Assembly: GCA_024758765.1 (NCBI GenBank)
Contig: CP101406.1
Location: 2,294,001 to 2,358,000, forward strand
Direction of reading: 5' to 3'
Origin: Mycobacterium sp. SVM_VP21
GTDB lineage: Bacteria > Actinomycetota > Actinomycetes > Mycobacteriales > Mycobacteriaceae
DNA length: 64,000 nucleotides
The notes beneath the pieces are model-generated. The model searched no databases. It was not told the DNA's origin and saw only the letters and a program-made list of their open reading frames with translations. How positions within the stretch are numbered: position 1 is the first letter of the stretch; each line of letters starts with the position of its first letter. A program made the position numbers and the translations under genes. Below, one piece after another: positions 18,949-28,639 of the stretch.

Positions 18949-21180
18949 TCAGAAGCCACCGGTGTTGCAGCGGGCGAAGTAGGGCAGGCTTGCCAGCGGG
19001 GCTGACACGGTGGCCTCCGACGGTCCGGTGTAGTTCCCGTCGCTGTCTTGCCGGTTCCAGCAACCGGGCGGGAAGTACACCTTTCGCGAGGTGGCGCCTT
19101 GGGTGACGACCGGGGCAACCAGAACATCGGATCCGATCATCCACTCCTGGTCCGCTGCCCACGCTTGCCGATCATTGGGCGCGGCCAGCCACACCGGCCG
19201 TGACAGTGGCACTCCCGTGCTGGCAGCGGTGGCCCAGGTGGCGGAGATCAGCGGAATCGCTCGGCGGCGCAGTTCGGAAACCTGCCGGAAGATATCCACG
19301 GTCTCCTGGTCGAAGTCCCACGGCATGTGGGTTCCGCTGTGCGCCCCGTGCAGCCGCATGATCGGGGAGAGCGCCGCCATCTCCGACCAGCGCACCAGCA
19401 GTTCCTTGGTGGTGGCCCCGGCCAACAGATCCTGATAGCCGCCGATATCGGTGCCGTAGCCGTAAGCGCCGGCGAGGCCTCGGTTGAGCATGTCCGGGAT
19501 CAACGCGCCGAGCCCGGAGGCTACCGAGAAATCCGTACTCTCATCGCCCGGAAAGTTGCCGCCCTCGTAGCCGGTCGACCCGGTATAGCCCGCGCGGTTG
19601 TAAAACCAGATGCTGCGGCCTGGATGTGACTGCTCGTAGGCGTCCACCGCCTCGCGGACCACCTGTTGGTACAGCGTCGGGTAGGCGTTGTGCATCGTGG
19701 CGCCGGTCTGCCCATTGGCGAAATGCATGTCGGGCAGGGTCTGTTCGCCGAAGTCGCTCATGAAACCGTCTGCCCCGGTTTCCAACACCTCCCTGACCGT
19801 GTGCTGAAACCATGCTTTGGCGGCGGGGTTGGTGAAGTCGATGACAGCGGACTGCCCGCCGATCGCCGTGTTGGGTGAGCCGCAGATATAGGGCTTGCCG
19901 TTGGCGTGAGTCGCCACGTAGTTGTTGGCCACCGCGTACCGGTAGTCCGCCGGGCTGGTGTTGCGCAGCGGATCCATGCTGACGAAGCTGCGCACGTAGA
20001 GCAGCACGTGAATTCCGTGCGAACCGAACTCGCTGATCAGTTGGCGCAGCACGGTCGGGTCCAGGGTGAGCCAGGCCTCGATCCGGTAGGCGGTGACCGG
20101 CAGGTTGTAGGCGAGGATGTTCGCCAAGTCGCTGCGGATAACCGCCGCGTAGTCGTTCCCGGTCTGCCCGGTGACGATGCGGCGATCCAACTGTGTGCCC
20201 AGCGCCCATGCCGGCGGGACACGATGACGGCCGTTGGCCGCGCTGAGCGCACTGATCACCTGTCCCGGGTCGCCGACGGCGACCTCGTAGTCCAAGTGGG
20301 CGGCGGCGACGTTGACCTGCCAGGCATCCGGGCGATCCGAGTCCAGGTGCCAGTCGGCGAGCTCGGACTGGGCCAGCAGGAAACCGTAGCCCGCCGTGGA
20401 CACGAACTGCGGCTGCACGTAATAGGCGGACTGCGGACCGCCGGGGAACAGATAGTGCGGGCCGCCTGAGCTGGCGAACAGGACATTGAACAGCGGTGAC
20501 AGTGGTCCGGCGCCGACGTTTGCCTCCTGGACCCAGTTGGCGAATCGTGCCCCGCGCTGGTCCAGCCCGCTGTGCACGCCGCCGAAACCGGCGAACCGTT
20601 CGCCGGATGGGGACGCGAAACTGTCTCCCATCGCGACGATCCCCTGCGTGCTGCTGGGCACGACCGAAACCCGCAGCCGGCCGGAATCCGCGCTGAGCGT
20701 CACGGCCAGGGTTCGGCCCGACGGGTCGTCGGTACTCAGTGTCAGTTCCTGCCCCTGTGGCAGTGGGCGCGTGGAAAGCACACCGGTGGCCGCGTACTGC
20801 ATGCCGCCGGTGCCGGCCTCCCACAGGTCACCCAGCCACAACGGGCTGATGGGAAACGGGGTCGCCGACGAGGTGCCCACCGTGAAGGTGAACGGGGTGT
20901 ACCGGGTGGGAAACAGCCACTCGGAGGGGGTCACACCCAGCGGCTTCGCCGACTCGTTGTGGACCAGCCGTGGCCCACCGTTGCCGGGTACCTGCGTCAA
21001 TACCGGTTGGCCGGAGGAGTTGAGGATTTGCATGGCAAACGGCGTCTGGGTGATCCGCACGGAAAAGCCTGGGCCGGGAACAGTGATGTCACTGGTATCC
21101 GGGAGCGCTGCGGGAGGTGGCACGATTGACAGTGCGACGGAGGCCAGGGCGATGCTGGTCATGATGGCCATCGACCGCAC
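18949..21180 (-). CDS. Secreted glycoside hydrolase family 31 protein
   Basis: 743 residues with an N-terminal signal peptide (SIALASVALSIVPPPAALP), so probably exported. The GH31 catalytic barrel is complete. The nucleophile is D476 in GADGFMSDFGEQ and the likely acid/base is D546 in GGNFPGDESTDFS, preceded by SIWFYNRAGYTGS. These resemble the sulfoquinovosidase/YihQ-like branch more than classical alpha-glucosidases, but I could not find the sulfonate-binding signature, so the substrate is open. GTG start with CGGAGG five bases upstream. It lies between cyp125-2 and hsaE, a place that has no such gene in M. tuberculosis, and has no obvious role in sterol breakdown. Confidence 0.85.
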   Translation of the reverse strand: MRSMAIMTSIALASVALSIVPPPAALPDTSDITVPGPGFSVRITQTPFAMQILNSSGQPVLTQVPGNGGPRLVHNESAKPLGVTPSEWLFPTRYTPFTFTVGTSSATPFPISPLWLGDLWEAGTGGMQYAATGVLSTRPLPQGQELTLSTDDPSGRTLAVTLSADSGRLRVSVVPSSTQGIVAMGDSFASPSGERFAGFGGVHSGLDQRGARFANWVQEANVGAGPLSPLFNVLFASSGGPHYLFPGGPQSAYYVQPQFVSTAGYGFLLAQSELADWHLDSDRPDAWQVNVAAAHLDYEVAVGDPGQVISALSAANGRHRVPPAWALGTQLDRRIVTGQTGNDYAAVIRSDLANILAYNLPVTAYRIEAWLTLDPTVLRQLISEFGSHGIHVLLYVRSFVSMDPLRNTSPADYRYAVANNYVATHANGKPYICGSPNTAIGGQSAVIDFTNPAAKAWFQHTVREVLETGADGFMSDFGEQTLPDMHFANGQTGATMHNAYPTLYQQVVREAVDAYEQSHPGRSIWFYNRAGYTGSTGYEGGNFPGDESTDFSVASGLGALIPDMLNRGLAGAYGYGTDIGGYQDLLAGATTKELLVRWSEMAALSPIMRLHGAHSGTHMPWDFDQETVDIFRQVSELRRRAIPLISATWATAASTGVPLSRPVWLAAPNDRQAWAADQEWMIGSDVLVAPVVTQGATSRKVYFPPGCWNRQDSDGNYTGPSEATVSAPLASLPYFARCNTGGF

Positions 21181-21303
21181 GGCGCCTCCGGAGTTTTAAA
21201 AAGTTGACTGTTGTCCCGACAGTTGTGTTATCGGCAGATCCTGGCGGGTACAGGTCACGTCCGGGCCGCTCCGGGGCTACGGCCTCGTCTCAGTTTGCGG
21301 TTT

Positions 21304-21317
21304 TAGAACACGTTATA
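21304..21317. promoter_or_regulatory. KstR operator upstream of hsaE
   Basis: TAGAACACGTTATA, identical to the kstD operator. TAGAAT at 21315-21320, sharing the terminal TA of the operator, fits a -10 element for the hsaE-hsaG-hsaF operon. About 60 bp remain to the hsaE ATG. Confidence 0.9.
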
Positions 21318-21376
21318 GAATTGCCGCTGAACGGCTCGTTTCATCCGCTCAACACCACCCGAGGGGACCATCGAAG

Positions 21377-22162
21377 ATGCTCAGCGCTCAGATCCGTGAG
21401 GAACTCGCTGCCGAGTTGGCGCAAGCGGAGCGGAGTCGGGTTCCGATCTCTCCGTTGACGGCGGCTCAGCCCGGCATCGACGTCGTCGACGCCTACGAGA
21501 TCCAGCTGATCAACATCCGCCAGCGGATCGCCGAGGGCGCCCGCGTCGTCGGGCACAAGGTCGGCCTGTCCAGCGAGGCGATGCAGCAGATGATGGGCGT
21601 CGACGAACCGGACTACGGGCACCTGCTCAACGAGATGCAGGTGTACGAGGACAAGCCGGTCAAGGCGTCGAACTACCTCTACCCCCGGATCGAGGTCGAG
21701 GTGGCGTTCATTCTGGCCGAGGACCTGCCAGGCGCGGACTGCACCGAAGAGGACGTGCTGGCCGCCACCGAGGCATTCGCCCCGGCGATCGAACTGATCG
21801 ACAGCCGGATCAGCGACTGGAAGATCAAACTCTGCGACACCATCGCCGACAACGCCTCGTCGGCCGGATTCGTGCTGGGCACGCAGCGCGTCAAACCCGG
21901 TGACATCGACATCAAGAACATCGATGCGGCGCTGACCAAGAACGGCGAGGTGGTCGCGCAGGGCCGCAGTGACGCGGTGCTGGGCAACCCGGTCACCGCG
22001 GTGGCCTGGCTGGCTCGCAAAGTGGAAAGCTTTGGGGTGCGGTTGAAGGCAGGCGACATCGTCTTGCCGGGCACCGCGACCCGGGCCATCGACGTACACG
22101 CCGGCGACGACTGTGTCGCCGACTTCACCGGACTGGGTTCAGTCCGGCTGGTTTTCGCATAG
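21377..22162 (+). CDS. hsaE: 2-Hydroxyhexa-2,4-dienoate hydratase HsaE
   Basis: 261 residues of the FAH/MhpD hydratase family. HsaE adds water to 2-hydroxyhexa-2,4-dienoate, released by HsaD from the cleaved rings A/B, giving 4-hydroxy-2-oxohexanoate. Family blocks are [36 protein letters not shown] (with metal-binding glutamates) and [20 protein letters not shown]. It starts the hsaE-hsaG-hsaF operon (Rv3536c-Rv3534c order). A purine-rich GAGGGGACC precedes the ATG. Confidence 0.95.
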   Translation: MLSAQIREELAAELAQAERSRVPISPLTAAQPGIDVVDAYEIQLINIRQRIAEGARVVGHKVGLSSEAMQQMMGVDEPDYGHLLNEMQVYEDKPVKASNYLYPRIEVEVAFILAEDLPGADCTEEDVLAATEAFAPAIELIDSRISDWKIKLCDTIADNASSAGFVLGTQRVKPGDIDIKNIDAALTKNGEVVAQGRSDAVLGNPVTAVAWLARKVESFGVRLKAGDIVLPGTATRAIDVHAGDDCVADFTGLGSVRLVFA

Positions 22163-22182
22163 ATTCCAATAGAGGAGCGTTC

Positions 22183-23112
22183 ATGGCTGCCAAAGCCTCA
22201 GTCGCGATCGTCGGGTCGGGCAACATCAGCACCGACCTGCTGTACAAACTGCTGCGTTCGGAGTGGCTGGAGCCGCGCTGGATGATCGGCATCGACCCGG
22301 AGTCCGAGGGGCTGGCCCGAGCCCGCAAGCTCGGCCTGGAGACGTCGGCCGAGGGGGCGGACTGGCTGCTGGCCCTGGATGAGAAGCCGGACTTCGTCTT
22401 CGAGGCCACCAGCGCCTACGTGCACAAGGCGTACGCGCCCAAGTACGAGGCCGCCGGCATCCGGGCCATCGACCTGACCCCGGCCGCGGTGGGTCCGGCG
22501 GTGATTCCGCCGGCAAACCTGCATGAACACGTCGACGCACCGAACGTCAACATGATCACCTGCGGTGGCCAGGCCACCATTCCGATCGTGTACGCGGTCA
22601 CCCGCGCGGTCAAAGCCCAGGGCGGCACCGTGCCGTATGCGGAGATCGTGGCCAGCGTCGCAAGTGTGTCGGCCGGGCCGGGCACTCGCGCCAACATCGA
22701 CGAGTTCACCAAGACCACCTCGGCGGGTGTGCAGACCATCGGTGGTGCCGAGCGCGGCAAGGCGATCATCATCTTGAACCCCGCCGACCCGCCGATGATC
22801 ATGCGCGACACCATCTTCTGCCAGATCCCCGAGGACGCTGACCGGGACGCGATCACCGCGTCGATCAAGGACGTCGTCGCCCAGGTGCAGACCTACGTGC
22901 CGGGCTACCGGTTGCTCAACGAGCCGCAGTTCGACGAGCCGTCGCTGAACTCCGGCGGGCGCGCTGTGGTCACCACGTTCGTCGAAGTAGAGGGTGCCGG
23001 GGATTATCTGCCGCCGTATGCGGGAAACCTGGACATCATGACCGCCGCCGCCACCAAGGTCGGCGAGGAGATCGCCCGCGAGATGGCGGCAGCAAAGGCT
23101 GGAGGAGCGTAA
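22183..23112 (+). CDS. hsaG: Acylating propionaldehyde/acetaldehyde dehydrogenase HsaG
   Basis: 309 residues. NAD-binding [18 protein letters not shown] at the N-terminus; catalytic cysteine C127 in [19 protein letters not shown]. It converts the aldehyde channelled from HsaF to propionyl-CoA (acetyl-CoA from acetaldehyde). Good Shine-Dalgarno GAGGAG; stop overlaps the hsaF start (TAATG), matching the tight physical complex formed by the two enzymes. Confidence 0.96.
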   Translation: MAAKASVAIVGSGNISTDLLYKLLRSEWLEPRWMIGIDPESEGLARARKLGLETSAEGADWLLALDEKPDFVFEATSAYVHKAYAPKYEAAGIRAIDLTPAAVGPAVIPPANLHEHVDAPNVNMITCGGQATIPIVYAVTRAVKAQGGTVPYAEIVASVASVSAGPGTRANIDEFTKTTSAGVQTIGGAERGKAIIILNPADPPMIMRDTIFCQIPEDADRDAITASIKDVVAQVQTYVPGYRLLNEPQFDEPSLNSGGRAVVTTFVEVEGAGDYLPPYAGNLDIMTAAATKVGEEIAREMAAAKAGGA

Positions 23113-24140
23113 TGAGCGACCACATCTTCGATGTGCGGATCACCGACACCTCGCTGCGGGACGGTTCGCACCACAAGCGTCACCAGTTCACCCCCGAGGA
23201 GGTCTCGGCGATCGTCGCCGCGATCGACGCCGCCGGGGTACCGGTGATCGAGGTGACCCACGGTGACGGCCTGGGCGGGTCCAGCTTCAACTACGGGTTC
23301 TCCAAGACTCCCGACCAGGAGTTGATCAAGCTCGCGGCGGCCACGGCCAAGGACGCCAAGATCGCCTTCCTGATGCTGCCCGGCGTGGCCACCAAGGAAG
23401 ACATGAAGGAGGCGCAGGGCAACGGCGGCGTGATCTGCCGGATCGCCACCCACTGCACCGAGGCCGACGTCTCCATCCAGCACTTCGGCCTGGCCCGCGA
23501 GCTCGGTCTGGAGACCGTCGGGTTCTTGATGATGGCCCACACCGTCACCCCGGAGAAGCTGGCCGCCCAAGCCCGCATCATGGCCGACGCCGGCTGCCAG
23601 TGCGTATACGTGGTGGACTCCGCCGGTGCGCTGGTGATGGAAGGTGTCCGCGATCGGGTGCAGGCGTTGGTCGCCGAGCTCGGTGACGACGCTCAGGTGG
23701 GCTTCCACGGCCACGAGAACCTCGGGCTTGGCGTGGCCAACTCCCTGGAGGCGGTGCGCGCCGGTGCCAAGCAGATCGACGGCTCGGTGCGCCGATTCGG
23801 TGCGGGCGCGGGCAACGCCCCGGTCGAAGCGCTGATCGGGGTGTTCGACAAGGTCGGGATCAAGACCGGCATCGACTTCTTCGACATCGCCGACGCTGCC
23901 GAGGAAGTGGTGCGCCCGGCCATGCCGGCCGAGTGCGTGCTGGACCGCAACGCGCTGATCATGGGCTACTCCGGGGTGTACTCCAGCTTCCTCAAGCACG
24001 CGGTGCGCCAGGGCGAGCGTTATGGCGTTCCCGCCCATGAGCTGCTGCACCGGGCCGGGCAGCGCAAGCTGATCGGCGGCCAGGAGGACCAGCTCATCGA
24101 CATCGCGCTGGAGATCCAGCGGGAGCGGGCTGCGAAATAA
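23112..24140 (+). CDS. hsaF: 4-Hydroxy-2-oxohexanoate/-valerate aldolase HsaF
   Basis: 342 residues of the DRE-TIM (HMG-CoA-lyase-like) aldolases. The metal-binding motif [16 protein letters not shown] starts near residue 10, and the [16 protein letters not shown] block supplies the two metal histidines. It splits 4-hydroxy-2-oxohexanoate into pyruvate and propanal, which HsaG accepts. Last gene of the KstR-controlled hsa operon; the helicase gene starts only 7 bp downstream and may receive read-through. Confidence 0.96.
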   Translation: MSDHIFDVRITDTSLRDGSHHKRHQFTPEEVSAIVAAIDAAGVPVIEVTHGDGLGGSSFNYGFSKTPDQELIKLAAATAKDAKIAFLMLPGVATKEDMKEAQGNGGVICRIATHCTEADVSIQHFGLARELGLETVGFLMMAHTVTPEKLAAQARIMADAGCQCVYVVDSAGALVMEGVRDRVQALVAELGDDAQVGFHGHENLGLGVANSLEAVRAGAKQIDGSVRRFGAGAGNAPVEALIGVFDKVGIKTGIDFFDIADAAEEVVRPAMPAECVLDRNALIMGYSGVYSSFLKHAVRQGERYGVPAHELLHRAGQRKLIGGQEDQLIDIALEIQRERAAK

Positions 24141-24147
24141 TCGCGGT

Positions 24148-26238
24148 ATGACGGTGCGGCCGCAAGCCCAGGCAATTCTGGAGCAGTTGGCCGGACCGCA
24201 GGCGCGGCTGCGCGACGACCAGTGGGCCGCGATCGAAGCCCTGGTGGTCGGGCGCCGTCGCGCGCTGGTGGTGCAGCGGACCGGCTGGGGCAAGTCGGCG
24301 GTCTACTTCATCGCAGCCAAGCTCATGCGTGCGGGCGGGCAAGAAGACCGGGGTCCGACGGTGATCGTGTCGCCGCTGCTGGCGTTGATGCGCAACCAGG
24401 TCGCCGCCGCAGAACGGGCCGGCGTGCACGCGGCCACCATCAACTCGTCGAACGTGACCGAGTGGGCCGACGTGCAACGCCGGGTGGCCGCGGGCGAACT
24501 GGACGTGCTGCTGGTCAGTCCGGAGCGGCTCAACAATCCCGATTTCCGCGATGAGGTGTTGCCGGCGCTGGCGGCCCGGGCCGGGCTGGTCGTGGTCGAC
24601 GAGGCCCACTGCGTCTCGGATTGGGGCCACGATTTCCGGCCGGACTACCGGCGGATCCGCACCCTGATCGCCGAGCTCGGCGCCGACATCCCGGTGCTGG
24701 CGACCACGGCAACCGCCAACGACCGGGTGGTCGCCGATGTCGCCGGCCAGCTCGGGGTCGGCGGTGGCGACACCTTGGTCTTGCGTGGCGGCCTGGACCG
24801 CGAATCGCTGCGGATGTCGGTGGTGCAAGCCGGGGGCCCGGCGCAGCGGGCCGCCTGGATCGGTACCCACCTGGAGAAGCTGCCCGGATCCGGGATCGTC
24901 TACACGCTGACGGTGGCCCAAGCCCACGATGTGGCGGCCGACCTGCGCGCGCAGGGGTTCGCGGTGGCCGCCTACACCGGTTCGACCGATTCGGCCGATC
25001 GGGAGCAGCTTGAGGCCGATCTGCTGGCCAATCGGGTCAAAGCGCTGATCGCCACCTCGGCGCTCGGCATGGGATTCGACAAGCCCGACCTGGGATTCGT
25101 CGTCCACCTGGGTGCGCCGTCCTCGCCGATCGCCTACTACCAGCAGGTCGGCCGGGCCGGGCGCGCCACCGCCAGCGCCGAAGTGATCCTGTTGCCCGGC
25201 ACCGAGGACCAGGACATCTGGCGCTATTTTGCGTCGCTGGCCTTCCCCGCGGAGTCTTTGGTGCGCAAGGTGATCGGCGAACTGTCACCCGATCAGCCGC
25301 TGTCGACGCCGGCGCTGGAAGCGCGGGTAGACCTGAACCGGTCGCGGTTGGAGATGGTGCTCAAGGTCCTCGATGTGGACGGTGCAGTACGCCGAGTCAA
25401 GGGCGGCTGGTTGGGCACTGGAGCCCACTGGACCTATGACGAGCAGCGCTACCGCAAGCTCGACGAGCTGCGGCGGGCCGAGCAGCAGGCGATGCTGGAC
25501 TACCAGGCCACCGACGGTTGCCGGATGAGTTTCCTGCGGGCCCAACTCAATGACCCCCAGCTGCAGGCAGGGGAGCGCTGCGGGCGGTGCGACAACTGCG
25601 CCGGGCCACGGTTTGACGCCGCGGTGGATCCCAGCGCTGCCGCGGCCACGCGTGAGCGGCTGATGCGTCCCGGCGTGGAGATCACGCCGCGGCGACAGTG
25701 GCCGTCGGGGCTGGCGCAGCTTGGCGTCGGCCTGTCCGGCCGGATCGCCGACGGGCCGGAGCCGGGCCGGGTCATCGGCCGGCTCACAGACCTGGGTTGG
25801 GGTGCACGGCTGCGGCGGCTGCTCGACGAGCCGGACCGCGAAGTACCCGACGAGGTGGTGCGCGCGGCCGTGAGCGTATTGGCCGGCTGGGAGTGGCAGA
25901 CCCGGCCGACCGCGGTGCTGGGCCTGGACTCGGCCACGCACCCGATTCTGATCGGCTCGTTGACCGACCGGCTGGCCGAACTCGGCCGCCTGACCCGCTT
26001 GGACACCTTGCGGTATGCGCCGCAGCGGCGCGCGACGACGGCGGCGAACTCGGCCTACCGAGTCGCCGCGCTGCAGGGCTGCTGGCAGCCGCCGGCCGAG
26101 CTGCCGGCCGATATCGGCCCGGTGTTGTTGGTCGACGATGTCACCGACACCGGGTGGACGTTGACGATGGCGGCCCGGGTGTTGCGGGCTGCGGGCGCAC
26201 CGCAGGTCCTGCCGTTCGCCCTGGCCAGCGTGAACTAA
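24148..26238 (+). CDS. rqlH: RecQ-like DNA helicase RqlH with C-terminal phosphoribosyltransferase domain
   Basis: 696 residues. Superfamily 2 helicase motifs: Walker A GWGKS (46-50), DEAH (151-154) in VVVDEAHCVSDWGHDFRPD, ATTATAN, and motif VI QQVGRAGRA. A four-cysteine zinc site follows around residues 455-485 (C...CGRCDNC). The C-terminal end carries a PRPP-binding-type motif, VLLVDDVTDTG (659-669), of a phosphoribosyltransferase fold. This architecture defines the mycobacterial RqlH clade, a 3'-5' translocase/helicase with no HRDC domain. It sits outside any repair operon, 7 bp behind hsaF, and so belongs to the accessory block here. Confidence 0.88.
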   Translation: MTVRPQAQAILEQLAGPQARLRDDQWAAIEALVVGRRRALVVQRTGWGKSAVYFIAAKLMRAGGQEDRGPTVIVSPLLALMRNQVAAAERAGVHAATINSSNVTEWADVQRRVAAGELDVLLVSPERLNNPDFRDEVLPALAARAGLVVVDEAHCVSDWGHDFRPDYRRIRTLIAELGADIPVLATTATANDRVVADVAGQLGVGGGDTLVLRGGLDRESLRMSVVQAGGPAQRAAWIGTHLEKLPGSGIVYTLTVAQAHDVAADLRAQGFAVAAYTGSTDSADREQLEADLLANRVKALIATSALGMGFDKPDLGFVVHLGAPSSPIAYYQQVGRAGRATASAEVILLPGTEDQDIWRYFASLAFPAESLVRKVIGELSPDQPLSTPALEARVDLNRSRLEMVLKVLDVDGAVRRVKGGWLGTGAHWTYDEQRYRKLDELRRAEQQAMLDYQATDGCRMSFLRAQLNDPQLQAGERCGRCDNCAGPRFDAAVDPSAAAATRERLMRPGVEITPRRQWPSGLAQLGVGLSGRIADGPEPGRVIGRLTDLGWGARLRRLLDEPDREVPDEVVRAAVSVLAGWEWQTRPTAVLGLDSATHPILIGSLTDRLAELGRLTRLDTLRYAPQRRATTAANSAYRVAALQGCWQPPAELPADIGPVLLVDDVTDTGWTLTMAARVLRAAGAPQVLPFALASVN

Positions 26239-26259
26239 AAACGCGGGTACCGTCGAGTG

Positions 26260-26529
26260 ATGAGCGGTATTACTCGAGCGATTGCGGTCGGCTTGCTCAG
26301 TGTGGCCGGGGTACTGGCACCGGTGGCCAACGCCGCACCGCAGCAATGCGACCAGACCGTCGGCAACTCCATCGACGCCTACCTAAACCGGCATCCGGAC
26401 GTCCGGGCGGAATTAGACGAGCGAGGCAGGCAGGAGGATCCCGGCGCCCCGAACCCGACGCTCGCCTACCTCGAACGGCACCCGCATGTACGGGAGGCGT
26501 TGATCACGCTGTCCCAGCAGTGTGTGTGA
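26260..26529 (+). CDS. Small secreted hemophore-related protein
   Basis: 89 residues from the ATG (a GTG one codon upstream is also possible). A signal peptide (VGLLSVAGVLAPVANA) is followed by a mature part of about 65 residues with two cysteines, near its two ends, probably a disulfide. The repeated pattern YLNRHPDVRAEL and YLERHPHVREAL resembles the helical repeats of the hemophore-related (Rv0203-like) family of mycobacteria. Heme binding is not demonstrated by any unique residue. It overlaps the convergent EthD-like gene tail to tail by 26 bp. Confidence 0.7.
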   Translation: MSGITRAIAVGLLSVAGVLAPVANAAPQQCDQTVGNSIDAYLNRHPDVRAELDERGRQEDPGAPNPTLAYLERHPHVREALITLSQQCV

Positions 26530-27223
26530 CGAACGGCGACCGGAACACATAGCGGCTGGTGGGCACGGTGTCGATGTTCAGCTGCGCACCGAACGCGCTG
26601 ACACTGGCGATCATCCGGCCCACCCGATCGGTGAGGTCGGCTTCGTCGGCCGCGCCGTAGAACGCGTACGGATCGGACACCGCCTCGTCGGGGAAGTTCT
26701 CCTCGACTATGGCGTCGATGCGGGGTGCGTCTTCGGTGAGCGGGCGGATCACGACATTCTGGGTGTAGCCGAAGGTCGCCTGGGTGTCGATGGCGACCTG
26801 GGTGTGGTCGATGTGCCAACGGTGCAGCCAGGTCGCCTCGTCCAAATCGGCCGGCCGGCGCAGCAACGCCACATTGGCCAGGCCCCGGGTGCGACGGCCC
26901 TCGCCGGGGTCCGGTGGCGGCATGGGCATCGATTCGGTCACCAGATACGCTGCCGCCGAATCAGATTCGGCTTCGATCAGGGCGATGGCTGCTCGAGTCG
27001 CTTCGCCGTAGTACTGCTGGGTCCACAGGCTGATGACGGCCGCCGCCGGCGGGTCCAGCGTCGTCAGCGTCATCATGGAGTCGCGCACCGGCTCGTCGCG
27101 CACGTTGACCACGACGCCCGGCAGGCCTAGATCCAGTAGTTTCGCCGCGATCGGACCGCGCAGATGCTGGCACCATTGGTCGCTGAAATCGGCTGTGCGC
27201 GCGACGATCATGACCTTTTCCAT
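26504..27223 (-). CDS. EthD-like dimeric alpha/beta-barrel protein
   Basis: 239 residues starting MEKVMIVARTADF after AAGGAGACATCG. Two ferredoxin-like halves are suggested by ALLRRPADLDEATWLHRWHIDHTQVAI in the second half and an equivalent RGPIAAKLLDL segment in the first, as in EthD-domain proteins. EthD proteins are small accessory proteins of P450 or degradation systems whose chemistry is unclear. Last gene of the IclR-SnoaL-LLM-EthD operon; 10 bp separate it from the oxidoreductase upstream. Function unknown. Confidence 0.65.
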   Translation of the reverse strand: MEKVMIVARTADFSDQWCQHLRGPIAAKLLDLGLPGVVVNVRDEPVRDSMMTLTTLDPPAAAVISLWTQQYYGEATRAAIALIEAESDSAAAYLVTESMPMPPPDPGEGRRTRGLANVALLRRPADLDEATWLHRWHIDHTQVAIDTQATFGYTQNVVIRPLTEDAPRIDAIVEENFPDEAVSDPYAFYGAADEADLTDRVGRMIASVSAFGAQLNIDTVPTSRYVFRSPFVTHTAGTA

Positions 27224-27233
27224 CGATGTCTCC

Positions 27234-28175
27234 TTAACCGGTTGCGGCGCGGAACGCCTCGACGAGTTGGCGAAGCAGGTCAGTGGCCCGACCGACGTCC
27301 TTGGGCAGCGAGCAGGTGACCCGCACATCGGTGACCCCCGCGGCGACCAGTGCCGGCGCCGAGGCCGCGGTGGCCTCGGCGTCCAGCGAGCCGTCCGGGT
27401 TCTTGGCGGTGGTCGCGTGGCCCAGGACCTGCAGACCGGTCGGATCGCCACCCAGCGCGGCGACGCGGTCCTTCATGGCCGCGATCGCGCCGGCCGGGTC
27501 GCGCATTGCCGGGCCCCACGGGATCCAGCCGGAGCCGAACCGGGCCAGGCGGCGTGCTACCGCGTCGTTGATCGTGCCGCTCACCCAGATCGGAACCCCG
27601 CCGGGGGTAACGGGTTTGGGCATCTGGTGAATGTTCTCGAACGACAACTCCGGGGATGCATAGCTGCTGCGCTGTTGAATCCACAGGGTCTGGCACACCT
27701 CCAGGGTGTGGTCCAGCAGTCGCCCGCGGCGCTCGAACGACAGCCCGGCGGCCTCATATTCCTCGCGTTGCCAGCCGACGCCCACGCCGAGATCCAGCCG
27801 CCCTCCCGACAGTACATCCAGGGTGGCCAGCTCCTTGGCCAACACCGCCGGCCGGCGCAGTGCCGCCAGCAACACCGCAGTACCCAAGCGGATGCGAGTG
27901 GTGGTCGCGGCCAGCGCGGTGAGCACGATCAGTGGATCCAGCCACTGGCCGTCGGGCCCGGTCGGCTGGCGCCCGCCGGCGATCCCACCGAGCCGGGGGT
28001 CGGCGTAGGCAGCCGGATTCTCGCCGAACACCACGTGATCGGAGACCACGACCCGATCGACGCCCGCAGCGTCCATCGCCGCGCCCAGGGCCAGGGTTGC
28101 GGCCCAATCGTGGCCGGGATCGTCAGTGAAAGTCTTGAGCTGTAACGAAATCTGCGGTCTCTGGGCGGGGGTCAT
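27234..28175 (-). CDS. LLM-class F420-dependent oxidoreductase
   Basis: 313 residues from the ATG that overlaps the upstream stop (ATGA). Luciferase-like TIM barrel: VSDHVVFGENPAAYADP near the N-terminus, RIRLGTAVLLAALRRPAVLAKE, LDVLSGGRLDLGVGVGWQREE and a C-terminal TDVRVTC strand. Members with this pattern usually use F420 rather than FMN. It is the catalytic centre of a four-gene operon controlled by IclR; the substrate is unknown. It is a different protein from the second LLM enzyme in this window at 39 kb. Confidence 0.82.
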   Translation of the reverse strand: MTPAQRPQISLQLKTFTDDPGHDWAATLALGAAMDAAGVDRVVVSDHVVFGENPAAYADPRLGGIAGGRQPTGPDGQWLDPLIVLTALAATTTRIRLGTAVLLAALRRPAVLAKELATLDVLSGGRLDLGVGVGWQREEYEAAGLSFERRGRLLDHTLEVCQTLWIQQRSSYASPELSFENIHQMPKPVTPGGVPIWVSGTINDAVARRLARFGSGWIPWGPAMRDPAGAIAAMKDRVAALGGDPTGLQVLGHATTAKNPDGSLDAEATAASAPALVAAGVTDVRVTCSLPKDVGRATDLLRQLVEAFRAATG

Positions 28176-28639
28176 GAGCGCACCTGTCGGGCCGGCCGCG
28201 ACTCGATCGCATCGATGGTCAGCGCCCGCTGCGCGATCCGCCAGCCCCGCCCGACACGGTGATAGGCGTCGCGGTAGCGCAGGTACCAGACGTGGTCGGT
28301 GAGCTTGCCGTCGTGCTCGAGCCAATGATGCGCCACCCCGGTGATCTCTCCGGTCGCGACGTCAGCCGAGGTCGAGGCGGTGTAGACCTCGCCGACGATG
28401 CCGTGCTGAGTGCGGGTCACCGCGTCCAGTGCCGACATCGCGTTCCGCACGCCGGCGTGGCCGTGGTGGCGCACGCATGGTTCCAGGTGATCCGGCGGAT
28501 CTGGTAGGACGAGTTCGGCTTCGGCGGTGAACAATTCGGCTACCGCGTCGAATCGTCGCGCGTCGACGTCGCGGGCGTAGCGGTGCACGAGCTCGGACAA
28601 CTCCAGTCGGGAGGCAGTCGACAGGACCAGCGCGGTCAT
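28172..28639 (-). CDS. SnoaL/NTF2-fold protein
   Basis: 155 residues; the ATG overlaps the iclR stop (ATGA), which fixes the start. The N-terminus LVHRYARDVDARRFDAVAELFTAEAELVLP and the later VAHHWLEHDGKLTDHVWYLRY with RDAYHRVGRGWRIAQRALTID are characteristic of SnoaL-like proteins in aromatic or polyketide degradation (often the small-subunit fold of ring hydroxylases). It may be a dehydratase or isomerase acting with the LLM enzyme; no catalytic dyad is assigned. Confidence 0.78.
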   Translation of the reverse strand: MTALVLSTASRLELSELVHRYARDVDARRFDAVAELFTAEAELVLPDPPDHLEPCVRHHGHAGVRNAMSALDAVTRTQHGIVGEVYTASTSADVATGEITGVAHHWLEHDGKLTDHVWYLRYRDAYHRVGRGWRIAQRALTIDAIESRPARQVRS

